Source: DAOMNO01 sp035443885
Lineage (GTDB): Bacteria > Planctomycetota > Phycisphaerae > Phycisphaerales > SM1A02
Direction: 5' to 3'
Length of the DNA: 64,000 nucleotides
Assembly: GCA_035443885.1 (NCBI GenBank)
Contig: DAOMNO010000004.1
Location: 150,709-214,708 of the forward strand
In this document: positions 23,823-32,031 of the stretch, piece by piece
Layout: every line of letters starts with the position of its first letter
Position numbering within the stretch: position 1 is the stretch's first letter
Position numbers and translations under genes: made by a program
The notes under the pieces: model-generated
The model's input: only the letters and a program-made list of their open reading frames with translations
What the model was told of the DNA's origin: nothing
Databases searched by the model: none

Positions 23823-24602
23823 TTACGGCTGAATCACGCGCCCGGTGCCATCACGCTGCCATACGCCTACCTCGCCCTGATCGTCATCACCTGATTCAAG
23901 GCTGATGATGGCTTCGCCGTGGCGATTGAAGATGCGCAGCGAAGGCCCCGTGGTGTGCGTGGCCAGTGCGATCATGGGAAGCCCCGCCGCGTTGTAGGTG
24001 TAAAGCTGCCCTTCGTTATCCACCGTGGAAGTGAGCGCGATGAGCGGGCGTCCTTCTGCACCATGCGTGGTGAAGTGCCCTTGGCCGTGAACGGTTGAAC
24101 CGACAACCGCGAGCGGCTTTCCTGCGCTGCTGTATGTCGTAACAAGGCCGTGTCCCTTGGAGTCCGAAGTGAATCGGACGCGCGGCGAAGCATCCGGCCC
24201 CATACAGGCGATCATTGCTTGTCCCTCTGGCTGAAAACCCAGTCGAACCGCCCCGCGACGATCAAAATCCGTGATCGTGAGTTCCGGCCCGCGTTCGGTT
24301 ACGCCCATTTCAAACGCTCGCTGACCTGTTGAGCCGATATTGCCGACGATCGCGCCGCCTTGCTCTGCTGCTGCTGCAAGGAGAACGGTGCGGCCGAAGC
24401 GGTTGCGGATGCTGATTGAGCCGCCATCGCGGTTGGAGCCGATTTTGAGCAGTGTCGTGCCGAGTTCGTCAACGATTTCGAGGTCTCGAATGCGAAGCGC
24501 ATCAGGTTCAACACGGCCCATGCCACCGAGGAGTAATCCCGTGGTGAACACAACACCGCCGACAATCAATCCGAGGCAAAACGCAAAGTACGTGCGGGAC
24601 AT
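23823..24602 (-). CDS. Membrane-anchored beta-repeat protein of unknown function
   Basis: The 259-residue product has one N-terminal membrane helix (about 6-29) and then an extracytoplasmic region. That region is built of roughly 25-residue repeats with a recurring pattern of hydrophobic strand, Gly, and RPLIAL/LPMIAL-like ends (for example GRPLIALTST and GLPMIALATH), suggesting a beta-solenoid. The ATG at 24602 has GGAGAG 5 nt upstream. No enzyme motif is seen; it may be a structural envelope or sensor protein. Confidence 0.6.
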   Translation of the reverse strand: MSRTYFAFCLGLIVGGVVFTTGLLLGGMGRVEPDALRIRDLEIVDELGTTLLKIGSNRDGGSISIRNRFGRTVLLAAAAEQGGAIVGNIGSTGQRAFEMGVTERGPELTITDFDRRGAVRLGFQPEGQAMIACMGPDASPRVRFTSDSKGHGLVTTYSSAGKPLAVVGSTVHGQGHFTTHGAEGRPLIALTSTVDNEGQLYTYNAAGLPMIALATHTTGPSLRIFNRHGEAIISLESGDDDQGEVGVWQRDGTGRVIQP

Positions 24603-24678
24603 GGAATCTCTCCGTGGGGCTTTTATTGGCACTGGCGTACTTGAATGTGTAAATGGGTAATTTGGGTGATGGAAGTCG

Positions 24679-24707
24679 TTGACAGGATAGGACGTGATTC
24701 TGATACT
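24679..24707 (+). promoter_or_regulatory. Strong sigma-70-type promoter
   Basis: TTGACA at 24679-24684 is followed after 17 bp by GATACT at 24702-24707. The -35 is consensus and the -10 is one step from consensus. It drives the secreted repeat-protein gene starting at 24768, giving a leader of about 55 nt. Confidence 0.75.
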
Positions 24708-24767
24708 GTCCCTTGGAGTGGGCCTCTGACGGATGCTTGTTAACCGGAGGCTGGAGAAAGTTCTGCC

Positions 24768-26690
24768 GTGTTCACAATCAATCGATCGTGCTGCATCCTG
24801 GGCGGGGTGTTCGCGGTTGTCGCATCGACGGCTTTAGCTGAGCCGCCGACTGTAATCACGTGGATCGGCGGCGAAGGCTTCTGGTCTGTGCGATCGAACT
24901 GGGATCCGCCGATGCCGAGTGCCGCATTTCGAGGCTTCGATGTCTTGATCGACGGCGACAACCCCGCAATGTCGATCGTTACGCTTGATGAAGCGGTGGT
25001 CGTTCGGAGTCTCGTCATCAGCGCGGGTGATACGCTTGCCATCGCCAACAGCGGCGCGTTGTCAGTCCGCAGGAACGCTCCTGGACCGGGCATTCAGAAT
25101 AACGGCGCCATCGTTTTGGCGGGCAGCTCTGCACAGCCCGCTCGCATTCATCTCGCAGCGCCATCCTCCGTTGCCTTCTTCGGCTCAGGTGAAATCAGGC
25201 TTACGCATCAGAGCGGCTCCGTCATTGATGGGTCAAGTGATGTGGATTCCGCGTTTAGAAACATAGGCAATATCGTGCGCGGCACGGGCCGGATCGGCAA
25301 CGGCTCCCTCTTCATTGAGAATCATGGCCGCTTCATCGCTGATGTGCCTTTCAAATCCCTCTTCGTGGATTCCGGCCCATTCGGAACGATCAACCTTGGC
25401 GTGATGGAATCGATCAGCGGCGGGTGGCTCAAAGTGAGCGGGCTATGCGCGAACTACGGCGGTGTGATTCAAGCCGGTGCGGGTTCGTTTGTTGAGTTGA
25501 ACAACGCGTTTGTTGAGGGTGGCACGCTGCGCACGCTGGGCAACGGTGTGCTGCGAAGCATGGAAGCCCCTGCGGGATGGGCGAATCTTCGTAATGAAGG
25601 GCGCTACATGCTCGGCCCCACATCGCTCACGCTGCGAGGTGTGATCGACAACGACGGCATCATCGATGTCGTCAGCGATCTCTCCATGGCGGGCGGCAGC
25701 ACAGGCAGCGAGATTGTGATCGACATCCACGATGGCCCCGTCGTCTTGCAGGGGTCGGGGGCGCTGGCGATGCTTGACTGCACGATTCGTGCCGCCAAGG
25801 GCGCGTTTGGTTCGCATGTGGTCAACGGTGCGTCGCACACGATTCGTGGCCGGGGCGCAATCGGTAACGGCAGCCTGTCAATCACGAATCACGGCACGAT
25901 CCTCGCAGATGACGGAACACTCGTGCTCTATCCGGGCACGGGTTCCACGCTTCTCAACACTGGCACGCTCCGTCCCGAGCCTGGCGCAGTTGTGCTGTTC
26001 ATCGGCGGCACATTCAATAATCAGGGCATCGTGGAAGTCCCCAGCGGCGCGCAGTTCCATGTGGGCGCTGGCAGCACGATCGCCAACATGTTCGGCAGCA
26101 TGCTGATGGGCGGCACGTGGCGCGTCAGTTCTACCGACGCACCGGCATTGCTCCTGTTGACCGGCCCGAACATCCTCACCAACTTTGCAAATGTAACCCT
26201 CAGTGGTCCCGGCGCTTCATTTCCACGCATCAACTACTTGAGCGTGAACGCGGGGACATTCCGCATCACAGGCGGCAAGACGTTCACAACCTTCAACTCC
26301 CTTGCCAACTCCGGCACCGTGTCAATCGGTGCGGCCAGCACGCTGCATGTCAGCGGCGGGTTCACTCAATCCGCGGCAGGCATCACGCGGCTTGAAGTCG
26401 GCAGTTCCACAAGCGACGGCGGCCGGATCGTCATTACAGGCACAGCAAACCTTGGCGGCAAACTGGAAATCGTGCTTGCTGAAGGCGCAGACCTTTCACA
26501 AGGCGAAGTCCTCGAGATCATGACGTTCACAGGTTCGACTGGCGGATTCACCACCGTTCAACTGCCTCCCGGCGCATCGCTGCATTACCTCCCGCAGTCC
26601 GTCATCGTCGCGGCGTCAGGCTCGATCCCGACGAATCACGCAGGCAGTGATTCATTTGGCGACAGCGTCGGCCTGCCCACGCTGAGATAA
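24768..26690 (+). CDS. Secreted beta-helical repeat protein
   Basis: The 640-residue product has a signal peptide (predicted cleavage after ALA, residue 24), then the W-x-GG-E-G-x-W...NW opening found in planctomycete and autotransporter-like surface proteins. Many short Gly/Asn-rich strand repeats (NNGAIVLAG, RNEGRYMLG, NTGTLRPEPG, NQGIVEVPSG) are typical of right-handed beta-helices. I see no sortase, PEP-CTERM, autotransporter barrel or dockerin at the C-terminus. The start is a GTG at 24768 with GGAGAAAG 7 nt upstream. It likely acts at the cell surface or outside. Its 3' end overlaps convergent ugd by 55 bp. Confidence 0.8.
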   Translation: MFTINRSCCILGGVFAVVASTALAEPPTVITWIGGEGFWSVRSNWDPPMPSAAFRGFDVLIDGDNPAMSIVTLDEAVVVRSLVISAGDTLAIANSGALSVRRNAPGPGIQNNGAIVLAGSSAQPARIHLAAPSSVAFFGSGEIRLTHQSGSVIDGSSDVDSAFRNIGNIVRGTGRIGNGSLFIENHGRFIADVPFKSLFVDSGPFGTINLGVMESISGGWLKVSGLCANYGGVIQAGAGSFVELNNAFVEGGTLRTLGNGVLRSMEAPAGWANLRNEGRYMLGPTSLTLRGVIDNDGIIDVVSDLSMAGGSTGSEIVIDIHDGPVVLQGSGALAMLDCTIRAAKGAFGSHVVNGASHTIRGRGAIGNGSLSITNHGTILADDGTLVLYPGTGSTLLNTGTLRPEPGAVVLFIGGTFNNQGIVEVPSGAQFHVGAGSTIANMFGSMLMGGTWRVSSTDAPALLLLTGPNILTNFANVTLSGPGASFPRINYLSVNAGTFRITGGKTFTTFNSLANSGTVSIGAASTLHVSGGFTQSAAGITRLEVGSSTSDGGRIVITGTANLGGKLEIVLAEGADLSQGEVLEIMTFTGSTGGFTTVQLPPGASLHYLPQSVIVAASGSIPTNHAGSDSFGDSVGLPTLR

Positions 26691-27979
26691 GTGAACCCCA
26701 GCTCGCGCAACGTTGTGTGGCGGTAGATGTTCCTGCCGTCGAAGATGACTTTTCGCTTGAGTCGTCTCGCGACTTGCTCGAAATCCGGATGCCTGAACTC
26801 CGTCCACTCCGTGCAGACGATGAGCGCATCGCATCCGTCGAGCGTGGTGTACATGTCGCCCGGCGTTTCAACTTCCGGCATGACCTTGCGAAGATTCGTC
26901 GATGCCACCGGATCGAACGCGCGCACGCACGCGCCCGCAGCAAGCGCTCGCTTCATCAGCGTCAGTGAAGGCGCTTCGCGAATATCATCCGTTTCGGGCT
27001 TGAATGCGACGCCCCAGAAAGCCAGTGTGCGGCCTGTCAGATCGCCGATGAAGTGTTCGCTGATCTTTCGCCAGAATCGCTCACGCTGGTCCTGATTCAC
27101 CTCATGGACCGCAGCGTTAAGCTTGCATTCATAGCCGACAGCGCGACCCATGCCTACAACCGCCAGCGTGTCCTTCGGGAAGCACGACCCGCCATAACCG
27201 AGGCCGGGGTACAGGAACTGGTTGCCGATGCGATGATCCGCACACATGCCTTCGCGCACCGCGCGAACATCTGCGCCGTAGTGTTCGCAGAGGTTAGCGA
27301 TCTCGTTGATGAAGCTGATCTTGCATGCCAGCATCGCATTCGAGGCATACTTGACCATTTCTGAAGAACGAATATCAACAACGATGATCGGGTTGCCCTG
27401 ACGAACGAACGGCTCGTAAAGCATGCGCAATTGCTCACCCGCGACGGCGTCCTCGACGCCGCAGACTACCCGATCCGGTTTCATGAAGTCGTTGATCGCG
27501 GCGCCTTCCTTGAGAAACTCCGGATTGTTCGCCACATGAAACGGCGCGCCCGTCAGGTCTGCGATCAGCTCCTTGACGCGCTGCGTCGTGCCGACGGGGA
27601 CCGTGGATTTCACAACAATTAATCGTGGCTTGGCGGAGCGATGCCGATCAATCGCCTTGGCGATGTCTTCCGCGACGGCGAACACTCCACGCAAATCCGC
27701 AGCGCCGTCTTCATCTGAAGGCGTGCCGACACAGATGAATATCGCATCCGCATGGCGATAGGCTTCGTCGGGATCAGTCGTGAAATGAAGCCGTCCGGCC
27801 TCGGTGTTGCGCGCGATCAAATCTTTCAGTCCCGGCTCATAGATCGGCGATTCACCCGCACGCAATGTGGCAATCTTCTTCTTGTCGATATCCAAGCACG
27901 TAACCTCGTTGCCTGTGCTCGCCAGACACGCGCCGGTAACAAGACCGACATACCCGGTGCCGACCATCGTCAACTTCAT
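26636..27979 (-). CDS. ugd: UDP-glucose 6-dehydrogenase
   Basis: This enzyme oxidises UDP-glucose twice to UDP-glucuronate with NAD+, supplying acidic sugars for surface polysaccharide. The 447-residue product has the N-terminal Rossmann motif GTGYVGL (7-13), catalytic Cys266 in GGSCFPKD, and Lys210 and Asn214 of the active site. The C-terminal UDP-binding domain follows. The length is typical. It is the last gene of a coupled operon: its ATG overlaps the ogt stop by 4 bp (ATGA). The surface-glycan cluster at 46.8-51.3 kb is a likely consumer. Confidence 0.96.
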   Translation of the reverse strand: MKLTMVGTGYVGLVTGACLASTGNEVTCLDIDKKKIATLRAGESPIYEPGLKDLIARNTEAGRLHFTTDPDEAYRHADAIFICVGTPSDEDGAADLRGVFAVAEDIAKAIDRHRSAKPRLIVVKSTVPVGTTQRVKELIADLTGAPFHVANNPEFLKEGAAINDFMKPDRVVCGVEDAVAGEQLRMLYEPFVRQGNPIIVVDIRSSEMVKYASNAMLACKISFINEIANLCEHYGADVRAVREGMCADHRIGNQFLYPGLGYGGSCFPKDTLAVVGMGRAVGYECKLNAAVHEVNQDQRERFWRKISEHFIGDLTGRTLAFWGVAFKPETDDIREAPSLTLMKRALAAGACVRAFDPVASTNLRKVMPEVETPGDMYTTLDGCDALIVCTEWTEFRHPDFEQVARRLKRKVIFDGRNIYRHTTLRELGFTYLSVGRPTLSPNESLPA

Positions 27980-28533
27980 CTCGCACCAATTCCTGCGAGA
28001 GAGATTTCAGATCGGCTGCGAGAGCGAAGCACAGAAACGACACCAGTACGCTCCATGTCGAGCAAGGCCTGTTTAATCGCCAGCGGGCCGCCTGCAATGT
28101 CCACACTGCCACTGAATCCGTGCAACCGTCCGGATGAGCCAATGACGCGATGGCACGGTGTGATGATCGGCATGGGATTGGTCCGCATCGCCTGCCCCGC
28201 AGCGCGAGCAGCGCCGGTGCTTGCGCCAGCAGCCGCAGCAAGCTGCGCATAGCTGATCGTCTCACCTCGCGGGATGGCTCTGCATGCTGCCCAGCACCTG
28301 CGGAAGAAATCGCTGCCTGATGGGACAGGCACATCAGAAAAATCAACCGCTGCCCCTCTGAAATACTCCGTCAGTCGGCGAGCAAGATCAGGCATCATTC
28401 GTGCGTCTTCCTTCCAATCCGTGTGAAGTGACCCCTCACTCACCCACGTTGTCCCCAACGTGCCATCTGGATGCGCCACAAGAGCGAACGGGCCGGTGAA
28501 CGACTTGATGATGCGATAGCGCGTTGTGGTCAT
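27976..28533 (-). CDS. ogt: Methylated-DNA--protein-cysteine methyltransferase (Ogt type)
   Basis: This is a suicide repair protein that transfers the alkyl group from O6-alkylguanine to its own cysteine. The 185-residue product has the active-site PCHRV (Cys127) and the HTH recognition helix region before it (SYAQLAAAAGAS, AARAAGQAMRTNP). The ATG at 28533 overlaps the upstream stop as ATGA, and its own stop overlaps ugd as ATGA, so expression is tightly coupled. The Ada-type N-terminal zinc domain is absent. Confidence 0.94.
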   Translation of the reverse strand: MTTTRYRIIKSFTGPFALVAHPDGTLGTTWVSEGSLHTDWKEDARMMPDLARRLTEYFRGAAVDFSDVPVPSGSDFFRRCWAACRAIPRGETISYAQLAAAAGASTGAARAAGQAMRTNPMPIITPCHRVIGSSGRLHGFSGSVDIAGGPLAIKQALLDMERTGVVSVLRSRSRSEISLAGIGAR

Positions 28534-29144
28534 GACAACTTCTCCATGCATGGCTCAGTGCCATCCGATTCCGCCTCTTGCAGCCGCCTGCGTTTCAGCG
28601 AAAGGGCATGCAGAGTATAGAGCGCCGCTGCGAATACGACCGTGATTGTGCCGCCCCCGATGTGGATTCCCGTCTGGATCAGTCCCGCAGCATGCAGTGT
28701 GTTCGGTTCTTTGAACATCGCCACTCGATCGTCCGCAGGGATGGCGTCGTTGGAGAGATAGTTGGAGTTGTAGCAGCCGATGTCATAGATGCCGTCGATC
28801 GGCAGGTACACGCGCCACAGCGCCCGACCAGAAAGACCGGAGCCGCGAATACGGTAGTTGTCGTCGCCGTCAAAGGTTTCAGGATGGATCCGCTCGCCTT
28901 CCGGGCTGACAATATGCAGCGACGCCAGCGAACTTGGCACCGTGTAAAGTGATTCGTAGAACACCATCGTCTCACCCGCTGGCAGGGCAATCCGCGTGCG
29001 CTGGCCCACCGGCAGATGAATTCCCGTCCCCGCCCAGTGCTCCATCCACACATGGGCTGCAAGAAGCGTGGATGCTGCGCCGATGACCATGACCGCGAGT
29101 GCGGCTATGTTCCAGATCGTGATCGACTTGCGGTGTGCTTTCAA
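28530..29144 (-). CDS. Membrane protein of unknown function
   Basis: The 204-residue product has a membrane helix near each end (about 12-32 and 160-182). Between them is an extracytoplasmic domain of about 125 residues containing GETMVFYESLYTVPSS and an IDGIYDIGCYN stretch. I recognise no family. It heads the operon with ogt and ugd (4-bp overlap). Envelope glycan context is possible through ugd, but no function can be assigned. Confidence 0.55.
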   Translation of the reverse strand: MKAHRKSITIWNIAALAVMVIGAASTLLAAHVWMEHWAGTGIHLPVGQRTRIALPAGETMVFYESLYTVPSSLASLHIVSPEGERIHPETFDGDDNYRIRGSGLSGRALWRVYLPIDGIYDIGCYNSNYLSNDAIPADDRVAMFKEPNTLHAAGLIQTGIHIGGGTITVVFAAALYTLHALSLKRRRLQEAESDGTEPCMEKLS

Positions 29145-29234
29145 GCGGCGTCCTCAATGCAGATTATGGCGAATCATCCTTGATGCGTCGAACGGCACGA
29201 TGCCTTGGTTCAGGGCATCGCGTACCATACGGCC

Positions 29235-30539
29235 ATGACACCGACCACAGCATCCGCCCGTGCCATCGACATGGATTCACTCTCCGAAAGCTTGCTTGAT
29301 CTCCTAAACGGTTACGACCCCGAAGTCGCCCGCATTCTGTCAAACGAAGCGAACCGTCAGGCGACGACGCTTGAACTGATCGCCTCGGAGAATCACGTCT
29401 CCACTGCCGTCATGCACGCGATGGGGACGTGGATGACGAACAAGTACGCAGAGGGCTACCCCGGCAAGCGGTACTACGGCGGGTGCGAGTTTCACGATCA
29501 GGTAGAAACGCTCGCCATCGAACGGGCAAAGACATTGTTCGGCTGCAAGTTCGCCAACGTGCAGCCGCATTCCGGCGCGAATGCCAACATCGCTGCGTTC
29601 ATGGCCCTGCTCAATCCGGGCGATACGGTGCTTTCACTGCCGATCAAATCGGGCGGCCATCTTTCACATGGCCTCAAGCCGAACTTCTCCGGCACCTTCT
29701 ACACCATCGTCGATTACGACCTTGACCCCAAGACTGAAACGCTCGACTACGAAGCGATTGCAAAGATCGCGCGCGAATGCAAGCCGAAGATGATCATCTG
29801 CGGCTACTCGGCATACCCTCGCGTTATCGATTTTGCAAAGTTCCGCGCCATCGCAGATGAAGTGGGGGCGTACCTCATGGCGGACATCGCACACATCGCA
29901 GGGCTGGTGGCAACAGGCACGCATCCCTCGCCTTTCCCACACGCGCATGTGGTAACAACGACGACGCACAAGACATTGCGCGGTCCGCGCGGGGGCCTGG
30001 TGCTTTCTGACGACGAAGAGATCGCGAAGAAAGTCGATCGCAAGGTTTTCCCCGGCTCGCAGGGCGGGCCGCTCATGCACATCATTGCAGCCAAGGCGGT
30101 CGCGTTCGGCGAAGCCCTCAAGCCGGAGTTCAAAACCTACTGCAAGCAAGTCGTCGCCAATGCGAAAGCGCTGGCCGATGAACTTACGAAGCTCAACTAC
30201 CGTCTGTGTTCAGGCGGCACGGACAACCATCTCATGCTCGTCGATCTCCGCCAGCGCGATGCGAATCTGACAGGCGCTGATGCTGAGAAATGGCTGGAAT
30301 CCTCAGGCATCGTAACGAACAAGAATGGCATTCCCAACGATCCGAGGCCGCCGATGGTAACGAGCGGCCTGCGCTTGGGTACGCCTGCGCTCACCACACG
30401 CGGCATGAAGGAGAACGAAATGCGCGAGGTGGCCAGACTGCTCGACCGCGTCATGGGCGCGAGCGGCAACGGAAAAACATGCGATGCGGTGCGTGAGGAT
30501 GTCCGCAAACTATGCGAGCGGTTTCCATTGTGGCATTGA
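29235..30539 (+). CDS. glyA: Serine hydroxymethyltransferase
   Basis: This PLP enzyme interconverts serine and glycine and charges THF with a one-carbon unit. The 434-residue product has the conserved N-terminal LELIASENHVS, the AEGYPGKRYYGG loop, and the PLP-binding Lys in TTTTHKTLRGPRGG. The length is close to the usual 415-430, with a short N-terminal extension. The ATG at 29235 is preferred; ATG 29271 is an alternative that would begin right at the conserved part. It links to the folate cyclo-ligase at 1.2 kb functionally, not positionally. Confidence 0.96.
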   Translation: MTPTTASARAIDMDSLSESLLDLLNGYDPEVARILSNEANRQATTLELIASENHVSTAVMHAMGTWMTNKYAEGYPGKRYYGGCEFHDQVETLAIERAKTLFGCKFANVQPHSGANANIAAFMALLNPGDTVLSLPIKSGGHLSHGLKPNFSGTFYTIVDYDLDPKTETLDYEAIAKIARECKPKMIICGYSAYPRVIDFAKFRAIADEVGAYLMADIAHIAGLVATGTHPSPFPHAHVVTTTTHKTLRGPRGGLVLSDDEEIAKKVDRKVFPGSQGGPLMHIIAAKAVAFGEALKPEFKTYCKQVVANAKALADELTKLNYRLCSGGTDNHLMLVDLRQRDANLTGADAEKWLESSGIVTNKNGIPNDPRPPMVTSGLRLGTPALTTRGMKENEMREVARLLDRVMGASGNGKTCDAVREDVRKLCERFPLWH

Positions 30540-30550
30540 GTCGCACGCTG

Positions 30551-31255
30551 TTATTCAATAGCTGGGACATTCGCTGGCTGCGATAAAGCGGGCGATGGCA
30601 AACTTCGATAGACATCAACTGTCCCATTGATGACGAATTGCACAGCAATCACGGCAAGGATCAGGCCGAACACCTTCGTGATGATCTGCTTCCCGCTCTC
30701 ACCAAGCAGGCGCACAAGGTATTTCGAGTTGACCATCATGTAGTAGCACGTTCCGGTGGTGATGAGAATCGCAAGAAAGACCAGGCCAACGTGCCAGATT
30801 GACGGTGCCTCGCTGGTGAGAATCATGACCGTTGCGATTGATCCGGGGCCGCTGATGAATGGGATCGCCAGGGGAATGACGGAGACATCCTGATTGCTCC
30901 GTTTCCGTGGTCGATCGCTTGACGCGGAGTCCGCGTCATCGCCATCCTGCCCTGATTCATCTTCACCTTTGCGGATCATCCCCATGGCAATGCCGAAGAG
31001 AATGATGCCTCCCGCGATACGGAACGCTTCCAGCGTGATGCCGAAGAGTTGAAAGATCACTCCGCCAAGGATGGCAAAGATCAGGAAAATCGATGTGGCG
31101 ATGACAACAGAACGCTTCGCCGTCCGCTTGCGTTCTTCCTCACTCGCGCGCGGCAACAGTGAGAGGAACACGAATGCAGTCGTCAGGGGATTGACGATGA
31201 CAAAAATCGCCGCAATCGTAATGATGAGGTAGTTGAAGAACCCGAAGACGGCCAT
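30551..31255 (-). CDS. MarC family membrane protein
   Basis: This 234-residue integral membrane protein of the MarC/UPF0056 family has six predicted helices. Diagnostic stretches are IVNPLTTAFVFLSL near the start and SVIPLAIPFISGPGSIATVM in the middle. A charged loop of about 25 residues (EDESGQDGDD...) lies between helices three and four, longer than usual. The family's function is unresolved, and earlier links to antibiotic resistance are not established. It is convergent with glyA. Confidence 0.9.
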   Translation of the reverse strand: MAVFGFFNYLIITIAAIFVIVNPLTTAFVFLSLLPRASEEERKRTAKRSVVIATSIFLIFAILGGVIFQLFGITLEAFRIAGGIILFGIAMGMIRKGEDESGQDGDDADSASSDRPRKRSNQDVSVIPLAIPFISGPGSIATVMILTSEAPSIWHVGLVFLAILITTGTCYYMMVNSKYLVRLLGESGKQIITKVFGLILAVIAVQFVINGTVDVYRSLPSPALSQPANVPAIE

Positions 31256-31265
31256 GCATGCGACC

Positions 31266-31787
31266 CTATCGGATTACCGAGGGCATTTCAAGCTGCCGCA
31301 GTGCTTCATACGCTGCAGCGCAGACCACCGTCGATAGATTCAGGCTTCGCGCACGGGGATCCATTGGCAAGGTAATGCGATGGTTGTCGCCATGCGTGCG
31401 ATCCACCCATTCGTGAATCTCAGGCGGCGCGCCGGTCGTTTCCTTGCCGAACAGCAGGTAATCGCCTTCACGGAACGTCGCATCCCAATGCGGCGTGGTC
31501 GATTTTGTCGTGTACAACCACAGCCTGCCGCGCACCGAGGCTTCACGTTCTGCCGAGAGAAAAGCATTCCACGACTCATGTTCGACGCACTCGACAAGAT
31601 GCCAGTAATCCAGCCCTGCGCGGCGGCGAGCCTTTTCACTCATGTCGAACCCGATCGGATGAATCACATGCAGCCTGCACGCGCCGCCACTCGCGCTGCG
31701 GGGCAAGGCTGCAACGGTTCGCCCGATGTTCCCCGTGTTCTGTGGTATCTCTGGGTTGAGCAGGACGATGTTGAGGCGGGGGGGCAT
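31266..31787 (-). CDS. trmL: tRNA (cytidine/uridine-34 2'-O)-methyltransferase TrmL
   Basis: This SPOUT methyltransferase modifies the wobble base of leucine tRNAs using SAM. The 173-residue product contains motif 1 NPEIPQNTGNIGRT, the SEKARRRAGLDYW stretch, LFGKETTG and the knot motif LNLSTVV (typically LNLSNAV). The length is typical of the minimal TrmL. The ATG at 31787 is chosen; a TTG at 31802 is an alternative, and neither has a strong ribosome binding site. It lies 10 bp from marC, probably in the same transcript. Confidence 0.92.
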   Translation of the reverse strand: MPPRLNIVLLNPEIPQNTGNIGRTVAALPRSASGGACRLHVIHPIGFDMSEKARRRAGLDYWHLVECVEHESWNAFLSAEREASVRGRLWLYTTKSTTPHWDATFREGDYLLFGKETTGAPPEIHEWVDRTHGDNHRITLPMDPRARSLNLSTVVCAAAYEALRQLEMPSVIR

Positions 31788-32031
31788 GAAGCTCGTATCC
31801 AAGCGTGCAACAGCTTACTCGTCAACGCAAGTGCACGATTGGGCGAGCGTCTCGAAGTGAAAAGCATGAAATCAACCCTTCCCGCAGCCGCGTTCCATCC
31901 GTTATAGTGCTCTTTTCGCCCCTACACACCCCCGGATTGCCGGAATCTCCGGAATCCCGGCGGCGCGGCGTTCGCTGCTACGCGGCCGATTCTGAAGATT
32001 CCGTTCAACGGAAGACAAGGAATCCACCGCC

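Noticed and set aside
24855..24870. CACGTGGAT parS-like half in the secreted protein gene
   Set aside because: Only the core CACGTG and one flank match; it is coding sequence and likely chance.
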